Source: Syntrophaceae bacterium
GTDB taxonomy: Bacteria; Desulfobacterota; Syntrophia; Syntrophales; Smithellaceae
DNA: 48,552 bases
Assembly (NCBI GenBank): GCA_009773315.1
Contig: WRPE01000021.1
Coordinates: 1-48,552 of the forward strand
Direction: 5' to 3'
Positions 32,438 to 41,560 of this stretch are shown here, in pieces. The notes under the pieces were generated by a model. It worked only from the letters and a program-made list of their open reading frames with translations, was not told the DNA's origin and ran no database searches. Position 1 is the first letter of the stretch. Each line of letters opens with the position of its first letter. The position numbers and the translations under genes were made by a program.

Positions 32438-33808
32438 ATGAATGAAACCATTCTTGTTGTAGATGATGAAGTCAGTATCTGCCAGTCGCTGAAAGCTATC
32501 CTGGAGGACGAAGGTTATCAGGTGCTGGTGGCGGGCAGCGGTGAAGAGGCGATTAAGATTGTGGCCGAGGAAATGCCGCAGCTTGTTCTGTTGGATATCT
32601 GGTTGCCTGGCATCGATGGTCTGGAAACACTCAAAGCCATCCATGCCGCTCATCCGAATGTATTGATCATCATGATGTCCGGTCACGGCACCATTGAAAC
32701 AGCGGTAAAGGCGACCAAGCTCGGCGCTTTTGACTTCATTGAAAAACCCTTGTCGCTGGATAAAGTGATTATTCTGGTGGGAAACGCGCTCAACGTGGTT
32801 CGCCTGGAAGAAGAAAACGTTTTATTAAAACAAAAAGTATCACATCAGTTCGAGTTGACCGGAACCAGTCCGGTTATTGCCGAACTCAAGGAAATGATCG
32901 GCATCGTTGCGCCGACCAACGCCTGGATCCTGATCATGGGCGAAAACGGGACAGGAAAGGAACTGGTGGCGCGCTCCATTCATCATTTAAGTCGCCGGTC
33001 GCACAAACCCATTGTGGAAGTTAACTGCGCGGCGATACCCGAGGAACTGATCGAGAGCGAATTATTCGGGCATGAAAAAGGCGCCTTTACCGGCGCGACA
33101 GAAAAAAAGCGCGGTAAATTTGATCTGGCCCATGAAGGAACCATTTTTCTTGATGAAGTTGCGGACATGAGTCTCAAAGCGCAGGCAAAGATTTTGAGGA
33201 TTTTACAGGAGAAAAAATTCGAACGAGTCGGCGGCAATAAAGTCATCGATATGGATGTACGGGTTCTGGCCGCGACGAATAAAGATCTGGAAAAAGAAAT
33301 GGAGGCGGGTCGATTCCGTCAGGATCTGTATTACCGTCTGCATGTTATTCCGTTGCGCGTGCCGCCGCTCAGAGACAGAAAAGAAGATATTCCTTTTCTG
33401 ATGGGACGTTTCCTTCACGACTTTGCCGCGAAAGAAGGTCAGCAGCCGAAGACCTTGACAGACGGGGCTCTGGAACAATTAATGGCGCATAACTGGCCCG
33501 GCAATGTCCGCGAATTGAAAAATATTATTGAAAGACTGATTATTATGACGCCGTCCAATGAAATCAAAGCGGATGATATTCCTGAACTCAATATGAAAAC
33601 AGAGCAAAGCACTTTGACACCGGAGGCGTCTACCATCAGTGATTCTTTAAGAGACGCCAGGCTGGATTTTGAAAGGCAATTTATTATTAAAAAACTTGAA
33701 GAATACGACGGTAATATTTCTAAAACAGCCGAAGCCATCGGTCTGGAGCGCAGCAATCTGCATAAAAAACTCAAGAGTTTGAAGGTAGGAACGAAGGACG
33801 AAAAATAA
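32438..33808 (+). CDS. NtrX-type sigma54-dependent response regulator
   Basis: About 456 residues. Receiver domain with the phospho-Asp in LVLLDIWLPGID (residue 53 from ATG 32438), AAA+ domain with Walker A GENGTGKELVARSIH, the sigma54-contacting GAFTGA loop, Walker B IFLDEVADM, and a C-terminal Fis-type helix-turn-helix (GNISKTAEAIGLERSNLHKKL). It is therefore a true sigma54 activator, partner of the kinase just upstream. A GTG at 32429 is an alternative start; neither has a strong ribosome site. A heptamer-rich palindrome follows directly. Confidence 0.93.
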   Translation: MNETILVVDDEVSICQSLKAILEDEGYQVLVAGSGEEAIKIVAEEMPQLVLLDIWLPGIDGLETLKAIHAAHPNVLIIMMSGHGTIETAVKATKLGAFDFIEKPLSLDKVIILVGNALNVVRLEEENVLLKQKVSHQFELTGTSPVIAELKEMIGIVAPTNAWILIMGENGTGKELVARSIHHLSRRSHKPIVEVNCAAIPEELIESELFGHEKGAFTGATEKKRGKFDLAHEGTIFLDEVADMSLKAQAKILRILQEKKFERVGGNKVIDMDVRVLAATNKDLEKEMEAGRFRQDLYYRLHVIPLRVPPLRDRKEDIPFLMGRFLHDFAAKEGQQPKTLTDGALEQLMAHNWPGNVRELKNIIERLIIMTPSNEIKADDIPELNMKTEQSTLTPEASTISDSLRDARLDFERQFIIKKLEEYDGNISKTAEAIGLERSNLHKKLKSLKVGTKDEK

Positions 33809-33810
33809 TA

Positions 33811-33869
33811 GGCGATCGGCCATGGGCAATAGGCTATGGGGATCATGCTTATCTCTAGCCCATCGCCTC
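33811..33869. repeat. Heptamer-built palindrome between convergent genes (likely bidirectional terminator)
   Basis: Consecutive 7-mers of pattern NGGCNAT run from 33811 (AGGCGAT, CGGCCAT, GGGCAAT, AGGCTAT). The right arm GCCCATCGCCT (33859-33869) is the reverse complement of AGGCGATGGGC; the left arm is the same with one extra CGGCCAT unit inserted. It sits between the ntrX stop and the stop of the convergent flippase-like gene and could end both transcripts. Confidence 0.6.
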
Positions 33870-33870
33870 T

Positions 33871-34845
33871 TTATTTATTCATCTGTTTCGTCATATCCGC
33901 AATGGATAATTTGTTGAAGGGTAGAAAGATTACGCCCAGGACGATCAGAATAATCATGGACAGGAAGTGATAGACAAGGGCGAAGGAAAAACCTTCCGGT
34001 TTGGCAATGCCGAATAGACTCAATCCCAGAATACAGGCATAATGCCAGTTGCCGATAAAACCCGGTGCGGTGGGGATCGCGATGCCCGCGATCAAAATCA
34101 CCATGACCACGAAGGCTGCCAGAATCGGCAGGCCAAAGCCGAAGGCCAAGAGAAGAGTATAAATCGCGGCGACATCCACAAGCCAGACCACAGCGGATAA
34201 AAATAATAAATATAGAAGCCTTTTCACGTCGGTGATCACTTGAAAACCATCAATAAAATGGTGGATCACGTTATGGACTTTTTGCGAAAGCTTTCCGGGC
34301 AGCAGCCGCAAAATCCGGTCGATGATTTTAACGGCTGTTTCTCTGCGCCAGACTAATCCGATCATACAGGCGATCATCAGCATGGTCATCATAAAAAAAA
34401 GGATGCCGGATTTAATCATCCAGGACGGTAAATCCTGCAGGACGAGAACAGCAATGGTAATGGTCAGCACAGCAAGGCTGTCCAGCACTCTTTCCACAAT
34501 GACTGTGCCGAGCGCTGAAGACATTGTAATGGAGCTTTTTTTCGCGATCAGATAGGGTCTGGCCAGTTCGCCAATACGGGCTGGAATCGCGGCGATAGCC
34601 AGAAAACCGACGCTGGTTACGGCAAAGAGGGTAAACTGAGGGATCTTTTCCAGTGGCTGCAGGATAATCCCCCAGCGGTAGGAGCGCAAAGCCTGCATCA
34701 AAATGATAAAGAAAAGAGATAAGACGACATAACCCAGGTGGATTTTCTTCAGGTGAGCAATGGTTTCATGAAAGTTGATTCCCCGAACAGAGAAGTAAAT
34801 CAGCACAACGCCAAGCACAATGCCGAAAATGAGTTTCTTATTCAT
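33871..34845 (-). CDS. Flippase-like membrane protein, LPG-synthase TM-region (UPF0104) family
   Basis: 324 residues with about eight helices. The family motifs RSYRWGIIL (about residue 54), PARIGELARPYL and ERVLDSLAVL are present, as is PTAPGFIGNWHYA near the C-terminus. This is the integral-membrane portion shared by MprF flippases, without the lysyl-transferase domain; relatives are suspected lipid or glycolipid flippases or glycosylation partners. The substrate is unknown. It is the last gene of a minus-strand group after the lipoprotein gene, 39 bp away. Confidence 0.85.
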   Translation of the reverse strand: MNKKLIFGIVLGVVLIYFSVRGINFHETIAHLKKIHLGYVVLSLFFIILMQALRSYRWGIILQPLEKIPQFTLFAVTSVGFLAIAAIPARIGELARPYLIAKKSSITMSSALGTVIVERVLDSLAVLTITIAVLVLQDLPSWMIKSGILFFMMTMLMIACMIGLVWRRETAVKIIDRILRLLPGKLSQKVHNVIHHFIDGFQVITDVKRLLYLLFLSAVVWLVDVAAIYTLLLAFGFGLPILAAFVVMVILIAGIAIPTAPGFIGNWHYACILGLSLFGIAKPEGFSFALVYHFLSMIILIVLGVIFLPFNKLSIADMTKQMNK

Positions 34846-34884
34846 GAGGATGCCAAGCCGGGCCCTTGTTTTAGTTGCGAAAAA

Positions 34885-35289
34885 TTAAATTTTGGCCAGG
34901 TGTTCAGCAATTTTGTCGTGGAGAAGCTGGGATGATAGTTTGTTGCCAAGCAGTCCCACGCGAATAGCGACAGAGGTTTGATTTTTTGCCCGATAGGTAA
35001 TTTCAAACTTTACCTTTTCGTCGTTGATCACCGTCGAGATTTTACCCTGAGCGATTTCTTTTACAGGCTGAACTTCGGTGCCGCGCATATCGGCGACCGT
35101 TTTTTCACAAGCGCTCCACACTTTATTGAAAGAAGCGAAGTAATCTGTTTTGAGTTCGCCGTTGATATAAAAATAGGTTCCCGTGCCGGCGCCGACTGCT
35201 GCGCCGCCTACGACCAGAGCTGTGGCGCAACCGGAAAAAAGAAAAAGAACAAATAGGCAGACGATGAAACGATATTGATGATTTTTCAT
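34885..35289 (-). CDS. Small DUF3568-like lipoprotein
   Basis: About 134 residues. A lipoprotein signal (FIVCLFVLFLFSGC, lipobox FSGC) is followed by a glycine/alanine-rich stretch (ALVVGGAAVGAGTGTYFYINGELKTDY) and an alpha/beta domain. This resembles DUF3568-type lipoproteins of Deltaproteobacteria. ATG 35289 was chosen for GGAGGAG 5-6 nt upstream; the longer frame begins before the signal. No role can be assigned; the residue after Cys is Ala, so outer-membrane sorting is likely. Confidence 0.75.
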   Translation of the reverse strand: MKNHQYRFIVCLFVLFLFSGCATALVVGGAAVGAGTGTYFYINGELKTDYFASFNKVWSACEKTVADMRGTEVQPVKEIAQGKISTVINDEKVKFEITYRAKNQTSVAIRVGLLGNKLSSQLLHDKIAEHLAKI

Positions 35290-35360
35290 ATTTGCTCCTC
35301 CAAGCCATTCGATTAGGCTCATTTTAAACATATTGCCGGGTGGATTGCAACTCTATTATG

Positions 35361-36422
35361 TCACGATCTGAGTTTTTCAAATTCATGCAGGAGTTCTTCC
35401 TGCTTTTTTGTTAACTCCGTTGGAATCTGCACAAAGACTTCGATGATCTGATCACCCCGACCGTATCCCTGCAAATGAGCGATTCCTTTGCCTTTGAGAC
35501 GGAACGTGCGGCCGTTTTGGGTACCTCTGGGGATTTTAATTTTTTCAGCTTCTTCTAATGTTGGCACGGCAATGGTACTGCCAAGCGCTGCCTGAACAAA
35601 AGATATGGGAACGCGGCAGATAATATCATCACCCGAGCGAACAAAAAAATCATGGTCCTCCACCTGCAAAAAAACATACAAATCACCACTGGGACCGCCT
35701 TGATCTCCCGCTTCGCCTTCGCCGCGCAGGCGCAAACGGGAGCCGGTTTCCACACCGGCGGGAATTTTCAACTCGACCGTTTTACGCTGCTGTTCTTTAC
35801 CCGCGCCGCGGCACGTATGACAGGGTTTGGTGATAAATTTGCCATGGCCGTGACAATGGGGACAGGTGGAACTGATGGTGAAAAAACCACTCGATTGAGT
35901 GACTTGGCCTCTTCCGTGACAGGTTGGGCAGGTGGAAGGAGAGGCGCCGGGCGCCGCGCCCGTTCCCTGACATTCATGGCAGGTGTATAGTTTTTCCAGA
36001 TCGATCGTGGTGGTCAGCCCGAATGCCGCGTCGAGAAAAGATATTTTCAGGTCATAACGCAAATCAGCGCCGGCACGGGCTGCCTGTCGTGTCCGTCCAC
36101 GTCCCCGTGCGTGGCCAAAGCCGAATACATCTTCAAAAATGTCGCCGAAACTGGAGAAAACATTGTCAAAACCACTGAAACCCTGGAAACCGGTGTTGCT
36201 TAAACCGGCGTGGCCGTATTGATCATAGATTTCTCTTTTTTGTCTGTCGCTTAAGACTTCGTAGGCTTCGGCGGCTTCCTTGAATTTTTCTTCCGCCTGT
36301 TTGTTTCCCGGGTTTTTATCGGGATGGCATTGCATGGCTATTTTCCGGTAATTTTTCTTGAGCTCTTCGTCTGAGACCGTTTTGCCAACGCCCAGAATTT
36401 CGTAATAATCCCTCTTGGTCAT
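35361..36422 (-). CDS. dnaJ: Chaperone DnaJ (type I J-protein)
   Basis: 353 residues. J domain with HPD (residues 33-35, CHPDKNPGN), a Gly/Phe-rich linker ([20 protein letters not shown]), a zinc-finger domain with four CxxCxG repeats ([32 protein letters not shown]), two substrate-binding beta domains and a short tail. It activates DnaK and holds unfolded clients. dnaK and grpE are not nearby, so it may be a second or stand-alone dnaJ. Its ATG overlaps the stop of the preceding small gene (ATGA), implying translational coupling. Confidence 0.94.
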   Translation of the reverse strand: MTKRDYYEILGVGKTVSDEELKKNYRKIAMQCHPDKNPGNKQAEEKFKEAAEAYEVLSDRQKREIYDQYGHAGLSNTGFQGFSGFDNVFSSFGDIFEDVFGFGHARGRGRTRQAARAGADLRYDLKISFLDAAFGLTTTIDLEKLYTCHECQGTGAAPGASPSTCPTCHGRGQVTQSSGFFTISSTCPHCHGHGKFITKPCHTCRGAGKEQQRKTVELKIPAGVETGSRLRLRGEGEAGDQGGPSGDLYVFLQVEDHDFFVRSGDDIICRVPISFVQAALGSTIAVPTLEEAEKIKIPRGTQNGRTFRLKGKGIAHLQGYGRGDQIIEVFVQIPTELTKKQEELLHEFEKLRS

Positions 36423-36817
36423 GCGCTTTGTTTTACTTCCTCCGCTTTCATCTTAGTCGTAAGCGCGGTTAATAAATTCGCGTTATTGGTTTTCTCCAGA
36501 GCGTGCCTTGCAAATAAATATTTTTTAAGTTCGACGGCCGCTCTGGCGATGTCTTCCCAGTCGGCGTCTCGCAGTTCAATATGCTGCGCCTTGGCCGCGC
36601 CTTGAAAAAGGAATGTGTCGCCGCTGGCGAGTGCGAGATCCTTGATTTTTTGGACGCCGGAATGATGTCCGGCTTTGGCATAGAAGTCCAGAGCATCGGA
36701 AAGCGCACCTGCTTCCAGATATAAATCCCCATAACGGATCAGTGATGCGGCGGGTGTCTTGTCAATATATAATATTTTTTGTTTTAATCGGTAATCCGGC
36801 AGTTTTCTTATGCTCAA
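36419..36817 (-). CDS. Small helical (TPR-like) protein coupled to dnaJ
   Basis: About 132 residues, predominantly helical, with a repeat-like segment [30 protein letters not shown] that resembles a tetratricopeptide pair. No signal peptide or catalytic motif is seen. I place the start at TTG 36817 because AGGAGG lies 6 nt upstream and no site precedes the longer frame, whose start would overlap the purC terminator. The 4-bp overlap with dnaJ suggests that it works with DnaJ, perhaps as an adaptor; this is inference from context. Confidence 0.65.
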   Translation of the reverse strand: MSIRKLPDYRLKQKILYIDKTPAASLIRYGDLYLEAGALSDALDFYAKAGHHSGVQKIKDLALASGDTFLFQGAAKAQHIELRDADWEDIARAAVELKKYLFARHALEKTNNANLLTALTTKMKAEEVKQSA

Positions 36818-36831
36818 GGAGTTCCTCCTGA

Positions 36832-36861
36832 AAAAATGACGCCGTGTGGACAAACACGGCG
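36832..36861 (-). terminator. Intrinsic terminator after purC
   Basis: An 8-bp perfect stem (36840-36847 with 36854-36861; CGCCGTGT / ACACGGCG), 6-nt loop, followed on the minus strand by ATTTTTTC. It separates the fmt-rsmB-MBL-purC unit from the dnaJ group. Confidence 0.85.
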
Positions 36862-36904
36862 TAATGTAATAACGGTTCGGCTTGTGTCAATGGTCCCAAA
36901 AACA

Positions 36905-37786
36905 TTATTGTACCAGGCGGGAGAACGCCTCCTCATATTTTACCTTGGTTTTTTCGATAATGTCCGGTGGTAATTCGGGCGCGGGTGGTTTCTGGTTCCA
37001 GTGAAGGGAAAGCAGATAATCACGCAAAAACTGTTTATCAAAACTTCTTTGCGCGCGGCCTTCTTCATATTCATCAGCCGGCCAGAAGCGCGACGAATCG
37101 GGTGTAAGCAATTCATCGATCAGAATCAATTCTTTGCCGATCAAGCCGAACTCCATTTTTGTGTCGGCGATGATAATGCCGGTTTTTATGGCGATGGATG
37201 CCGCCCGCTCATAGATGGCCAGGGATTTTTTGATAACTTTGTCGGTGAGGTCCGTCCCGATAACATCTTCCATTTCGGAATGGGTGATCGGAGAGTCATG
37301 ATCGCCTTCCGGCGCTTTGGTCGTCGGCGTGAAAAGCGGTTGGGGCAGTTTACAGGATTCCTTTAATCCCTCCGGCAGTTTTATCCCGGAAATAGATTGG
37401 TTATGTCGGTAGTCATTCCAGCCGGAGCCGGACAGATAGCCACGCACGATACATTCCACCGGCAGCGGTGTCGCCTTTTTGACCAGCATGCTGCGGCCTT
37501 CCAGACTTTCGAAATAGGGGGCGCATTCCGTGGGAAAATCGGCGGCATCCGTTGATATGATGTGGTTGCCGATAATATCTTCCATCTGTTTAAACCAGAA
37601 GGCGGACATTTTGTTGAGAATCACGCCTTTGCCCGGAATCGGATTGGGCATAATGACGTCGAAGGCCGAAATCCGGTCGGTGGCCACAAGGAGTAAATGA
37701 TCCCTTACGGCATAGAGGTCACGCACTTTGCCGCGGTTGAGGAATTTTAGTTTCGGAAAGTTCGTCTTTGAAATGCTTTTTGTCAT
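36905..37786 (-). CDS. purC: Phosphoribosylaminoimidazole-succinocarboxamide synthase PurC
   Basis: 293 residues, the longer PurC form. Visible motifs are [42 protein letters not shown] and the signature [17 protein letters not shown]. It joins aspartate to CAIR in the purine pathway. Starts 15 bp after the MBL-hydrolase stop and ends with a terminator; no other pur gene is present. Confidence 0.95.
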   Translation of the reverse strand: MTKSISKTNFPKLKFLNRGKVRDLYAVRDHLLLVATDRISAFDVIMPNPIPGKGVILNKMSAFWFKQMEDIIGNHIISTDAADFPTECAPYFESLEGRSMLVKKATPLPVECIVRGYLSGSGWNDYRHNQSISGIKLPEGLKESCKLPQPLFTPTTKAPEGDHDSPITHSEMEDVIGTDLTDKVIKKSLAIYERAASIAIKTGIIIADTKMEFGLIGKELILIDELLTPDSSRFWPADEYEEGRAQRSFDKQFLRDYLLSLHWNQKPPAPELPPDIIEKTKVKYEEAFSRLVQ

Positions 37787-37801
37787 AGGTCGTCTGCTCC
37801 T

Positions 37802-38431
37802 TTAGCGAACTGAGGGGTTATACTTTTTTTCGTGGCCGATGGTGGACGTTGGCGTCCGGCCGTAATTGTGGCCGGGCATAACTTTGGTCTCGTCAGGCAA
37901 CGTGAACAGTCTGGTCTTAATCGCGTTATACATGGTTTGCCAGGACCCGCCGGGCAAGTCGGTGCGGCCGACGGCTTCCACAAAAAGGGTATCGCCGGTA
38001 AAGACATAACCGGCCGTATAAAGACACATGCCGCCGGGCGAGTGACCGGGTGTGTGGATCACTTTCAGTTCAACATTGCCGACGGAAATCATTTGTCCGT
38101 CGCAAACCAGAATATCGGGTGGCGGCGATTGTGTCGCGCCGAACATCCGCAGCATGGCAGCCGGCGTGGAGGTGAGCATGATGGCGTCGCCTTCGTGCAC
38201 AATGATTTTAGCGCCGGTCAGCTTCTGCATTCCGGCGTTGCCGCCGATGTGATCCACGTGGCCGTGCGTATTGACGATGTAGTTGATGCGTAACTTATTT
38301 TTTGCAGCCATTGCAAGAATTTCATGAGCATTGTCTGCCGGATCAATGACCAGCGCGTCGCCGGTGACGGGATCGCCGACCAGATAGGCAAAAACTGCCA
38401 TGTGGCCGACCTGAATTTGTTGAATAAACAT
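37802..38431 (-). CDS. Metallo-beta-lactamase-fold hydrolase, glyoxalase II-like
   Basis: About 209 residues. The metal-binding motif HGHVDHIGG (within NTHGHVDHIGG) and later ligands HTPGHSPGG, FTGDTLF and PGHNYG define a dinuclear-metal MBL hydrolase. It is shorter than glyoxalase II (no C-terminal substrate domain), so a thioester hydrolase of unknown substrate is the safest call. ATG 38431 is set by AAAGGAG 5 nt upstream. A possible promoter lies just before (TTGACG 38490-38485, 18 bp, TAGTTT 38466-38461), but the gene may also be read from rsmB. Confidence 0.88.
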   Translation of the reverse strand: MFIQQIQVGHMAVFAYLVGDPVTGDALVIDPADNAHEILAMAAKNKLRINYIVNTHGHVDHIGGNAGMQKLTGAKIIVHEGDAIMLTSTPAAMLRMFGATQSPPPDILVCDGQMISVGNVELKVIHTPGHSPGGMCLYTAGYVFTGDTLFVEAVGRTDLPGGSWQTMYNAIKTRLFTLPDETKVMPGHNYGRTPTSTIGHEKKYNPSVR

Positions 38432-38491
38432 AACCGCTCCTTTACAAATTATGGGAGCGTAAACTAGCATGATTGTGCTGAATTCGTCAAT

Positions 38492-39835
38492 TTAAATCCG
38501 GCGTCGCAAAACAGCCCCGAAAAAACCATCCGTCGTGTGGTGATGGGGGTAAGTTCTGAAAAAACGACTGTCCTTCAGATGACCGGAAATGGCCCCCGGG
38601 GGGGGCTCGACGGTAAATTGCGGATTATCCATTAAAAATTGCCGGATCACACCATCATTTTCAGCAGGCAGAATAGAGCAGGTACAATAAATCAGGCGCC
38701 CACCATTTTTAACGGCGGCGGAAGCATTTTGTAAAATCGTATTCTGGGTTTTTGAAAGCGTCGGAATGTCAGTGGATTTCAAACGCCACTTGATTTCCGG
38801 ATTGCGCCTGAGCGTGCCTGTGCCGGAACAGGGCGCGTCCACCAGGATATGATCGAATGCATCTACAAATCCTTCAGGTAGAATTTGCCCCAGGTCGGTT
38901 TGTGTGGATTCGATGACGGAAACACCCATTCTTGTCGCATCTTTTGTTAATTGCGCGATTTTTCCCGGATCACGGTCCAGTGCCACAATTCTGCCCGTGT
39001 TTTTCATCAAGGCCGCCAGATGAGTGGTTTTGCCGCCGGAACCCGCGCAGACATCCAGGACGCTTTCACCGCTTCGGGGGTCGACCAGATGTGAAACCAG
39101 CTGTGCCGCTTCATCCTGGAGCCGTAAAAGGCCTTCCTTGAAAAAAAACGTTTTCTGAACGGGCCGGGGGGTATCGGATAGGATGATGCCGTCGGGTGAA
39201 AACCGTGTCGGCTCGCAACTGAAATCCTCGCTTTTAAGTTTTTGAGCCAGGTCTTCGCGTGAAGCTTTCAATGTGTTTACACGGAGAGTCAGAGGCGGCA
39301 ATTCATTGTTGGCTTGACATAACGCTATTGTTTCTTCCTGGCCGAAAATATTGATCCAAATTTTGACCAGCCACGGCGGATGGGAATAAAACGCCGCGAT
39401 ATGTTCCGCCGGATTTTTCTCTAAAGAAGGGAAATAAATTTTATCCGTGTTGCGCAGATAGCTTCGCAACACGGCATTGACTAATCCGCCGGCCCCCGGG
39501 TTGATTCGTTTGGCGATTTTGACCGCTTCATCCACCACGGCGAAGGCCGGCAGCCGGTCGCTGAATTTAAGCTGATACAGGCCGGTGCGCAGGATATTTT
39601 TAACGCCGTCTTCCATTTTGGCAAAATCGCCGCGATACAGCTGGGCGAGCATCCAGTCCAGATGCCCCTGATGTCGCAGGACACCATATACAAGATGCGT
39701 CAGCAGCCGCCCGTCGGCAGTACCGGAAAGATGCTGCTCATCCAGGCACGCATCCAGCAAGTCTCCGGCAAAAGCTTGACTCTGCGAAATCGAATTTAAA
39801 ATATCCACCGCCTCATGGCGAATTGTTTTTTTCAT
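38492..39835 (-). CDS. rsmB: 16S rRNA cytosine-C5 methyltransferase RsmB
   Basis: 447 residues. An N-terminal NusB-like RNA-binding domain (about 1-135) is followed by the Nol1/Nop2/Sun methyltransferase domain with SAM loop LDVCAGSGGKTTHLA, motif IV Cys in DAPCSGTGTLRRNPE and catalytic Cys in the CTCSILPAEN motif. It methylates C967 of 16S rRNA. It follows fmt on the same strand, the usual bacterial pairing; the 95-bp spacer carries a hairpin and heptamer repeats. Confidence 0.94.
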   Translation of the reverse strand: MKKTIRHEAVDILNSISQSQAFAGDLLDACLDEQHLSGTADGRLLTHLVYGVLRHQGHLDWMLAQLYRGDFAKMEDGVKNILRTGLYQLKFSDRLPAFAVVDEAVKIAKRINPGAGGLVNAVLRSYLRNTDKIYFPSLEKNPAEHIAAFYSHPPWLVKIWINIFGQEETIALCQANNELPPLTLRVNTLKASREDLAQKLKSEDFSCEPTRFSPDGIILSDTPRPVQKTFFFKEGLLRLQDEAAQLVSHLVDPRSGESVLDVCAGSGGKTTHLAALMKNTGRIVALDRDPGKIAQLTKDATRMGVSVIESTQTDLGQILPEGFVDAFDHILVDAPCSGTGTLRRNPEIKWRLKSTDIPTLSKTQNTILQNASAAVKNGGRLIYCTCSILPAENDGVIRQFLMDNPQFTVEPPPGAISGHLKDSRFFRTYPHHHTTDGFFGAVLRRRI

Positions 39836-39878
39836 GTTAAACCTTATAGTTCGTGGCTCATGATTGATAGCCTTAAGT

Positions 39879-39934
39879 CCGGCATGCGCCGGATTCCATG
39901 CTTCGCATTCCCCCTTCAGTCTTCAGTCTTCAAC
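39879..39934. repeat. Hairpin and heptamer tract in the fmt-rsmB spacer
   Basis: TCCGGC (39879-39884) and GCCGGA (39889-39894) form a compact hairpin with an ATGC loop. Next to it CTTCAGT, CTTCAGT, CTTCAAC (39914-39934) run in tandem and overlap the fmt stop codon. The same 17-nt start of this tract occurs at 48149-48165. Confidence 0.55.
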
Positions 39935-40868
39935 CTAATACGCTTCCCTCTTTAATTCGGTACCCGCGCAGAAAGTCGCCAATCAGCATTCTCTTTTTTC
40001 CGGCTAACTGGACGTCTTTTAAAATCACGAAGCCGTCGGAGGCCGCAACCGGTAGACCTGATGCGCTGGGGGCGCCAATGGCGCCGGGGTGCTGGATGAT
40101 TTCCGCAGGCAGAGCATCCGCCGAAAAAATTTTGAGTGCTTGCCCTTCCAAAGATGAATAGGCCGCGGGCGTCGGACTCAGGCCGCGGATGAGGTTAACG
40201 ATATTTGTTACGCTGTCGTGCCAGTTGATTCTGCCTGTTTCCTTGGTCAGTCGGGGGGCGAAGGTGACCTGGTTTGTGTCTTGAGGTTGTCGGCAGGCAA
40301 TGCCGTTTGCCACTTGGTCGATGGTTTGAAGAAGCAGTTCAGCACCCAGTTTAGCCAGACGATCATGCAACTGACCGAAGGTTTCATCAATGGCGAGCGG
40401 CGTTTCTTCCTGTGCTAGGATATCGCCGGAATCCATTCCTTCATCCATAAGCATAATCGTCATGCCGGTTTTCATTTCTCCGCGAATGATGCTCCAGTTG
40501 AGCGGCGCTGCGCCCCTGTATTTGGGCAAAAGTGACGGGTGGATGTTGAGGCATCCCCGCTTCGGGAAATTGATGATGGCTTGAGGAAGAATCTGACCGA
40601 AAGCTGCTACGACAATCATATCGGGACTGATCGAATAGAGCGTTTCCAGAAAAGCCGGATCGTTCACTTTCAACGGCTGTAAGACCGGTAGGCCGAATTC
40701 TTGCGCCAGAATCTTTACCGGCGGGGCGACCTCTTTTTGCCCTCGTCCCGCGGGACGATCCGGCTTTGTCACGACCGCGATAATCGGGTAATGACTATTA
40801 TGCAGCATTTCCAGGGCAGGGAGGGCGAAAGCCGGTGTGCCCATGAAGAGAATGCGTAGTTTGGTCAT
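39930..40868 (-). CDS. fmt: Methionyl-tRNA formyltransferase
   Basis: 312 residues, typical length. The formyltransferase domain starts LRILFMGTPAFALPALEML and has the catalytic region LNIHPSLLPKYRGAAPLNW followed by DEGMDSGDIL; a C-terminal OB-like domain binds tRNA. It formylates initiator Met-tRNA with 10-formyl-THF. First gene of fmt-rsmB-MBL-purC; def, often beside fmt, is absent. Confidence 0.95.
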   Translation of the reverse strand: MTKLRILFMGTPAFALPALEMLHNSHYPIIAVVTKPDRPAGRGQKEVAPPVKILAQEFGLPVLQPLKVNDPAFLETLYSISPDMIVVAAFGQILPQAIINFPKRGCLNIHPSLLPKYRGAAPLNWSIIRGEMKTGMTIMLMDEGMDSGDILAQEETPLAIDETFGQLHDRLAKLGAELLLQTIDQVANGIACRQPQDTNQVTFAPRLTKETGRINWHDSVTNIVNLIRGLSPTPAAYSSLEGQALKIFSADALPAEIIQHPGAIGAPSASGLPVAASDGFVILKDVQLAGKKRMLIGDFLRGYRIKEGSVLG

Positions 40869-40896
40869 GATGTTACGTCCTTATCAATTTTCTTAA

Positions 40897-40925
40897 CCTA
40901 TATGGAAATAACAAGAATGTGTCAA
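40897..40925 (-). promoter_or_regulatory. Sigma70 promoter of fmt operon
   Basis: On the minus strand TTGACA (40925-40920), 17-bp spacer and TATAGG (40902-40897), about 29 nt before the fmt ATG. Confidence 0.8.
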
Positions 40926-40963
40926 GAATTACCCGTGACTGGTGGTTTTTTGATAAATTCCTA

Positions 40964-40992
40964 TTGTCAATTTCAGTTTCATGTTTTATATT
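40964..40992 (+). promoter_or_regulatory. Sigma70 promoter of the tandem helical-protein genes
   Basis: TTGTCA (40964-40969), 17-bp spacer and TATATT (40987-40992), about 62 nt before the first ATG. It is divergent from the fmt promoter, with about 40 bp between the two -35 boxes. Confidence 0.7.
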
Positions 40993-41054
40993 AAAAACAA
41001 AGAGCATAACATCACGCTACGCTAGGTGGATTTTTTCACGAAAGGAGATGAAGC

Positions 41055-41513
41055 ATGAAGACATACGCCATTAAGTATGTAGAGTTGGCCGAGCAGCACG
41101 CGGAGAAGATGGCTAAACGATGGGCAATGGATGTGCAAAACAATGTCAGGACAAAAAAATATAAGGAGCTGGATGAAGAGAGCATCATCAACCAAGGTGT
41201 AAAATTTTATCAGAATTTCAGTAAAATGTTCGCCGATGAAAAAATCGGCGAAAGCGCGTTGAAATATTTTCGTACTTATACTCAGGAAAGTTTCGCCATG
41301 GGCATTCCCATGGATGAGGCGGTCTACGCACTTATTCTCTTGAGAAGGCATATCTGGTTATATGCTGAGTTCCAGACGATCTTCAGCTCCGGCCTCGACC
41401 AGCGGCAGGCCCTGGACACCTTAAGCCGAACCATTTTGCTTTTTGATTATGCGGTGTATGAAGTGACTAAGGAATACCAGGAGTTGATGAAAAAAGGAAA
41501 AGGCAAAAAATAA
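41055..41513 (+). CDS. Small all-helical protein of unknown function, first of a tandem pair
   Basis: 152 residues, soluble, no signal peptide. Shares with its neighbour an N-terminal W-A-x-D-V-x-x-N-x-R-T-x-x-Y-K motif (W23) and a C-terminal RRHIWLYAEFQTIF motif (97-110). The pattern (Trp-rich helix, Arg-rich helix, charged C-terminus) recalls the RsbRD_N/globin-like sensor domains that precede signalling modules, but no output domain is attached. AAAGGAG precedes the ATG. It is 47 bp before its paralogue. Not recognised as any characterised protein. Confidence 0.7.
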   Translation: MKTYAIKYVELAEQHAEKMAKRWAMDVQNNVRTKKYKELDEESIINQGVKFYQNFSKMFADEKIGESALKYFRTYTQESFAMGIPMDEAVYALILLRRHIWLYAEFQTIFSSGLDQRQALDTLSRTILLFDYAVYEVTKEYQELMKKGKGKK

Positions 41514-41560
41514 ATCCCGTTTCCCTATAAGCTCAAGCATTGGAGAAAGGAGCATCGTAT

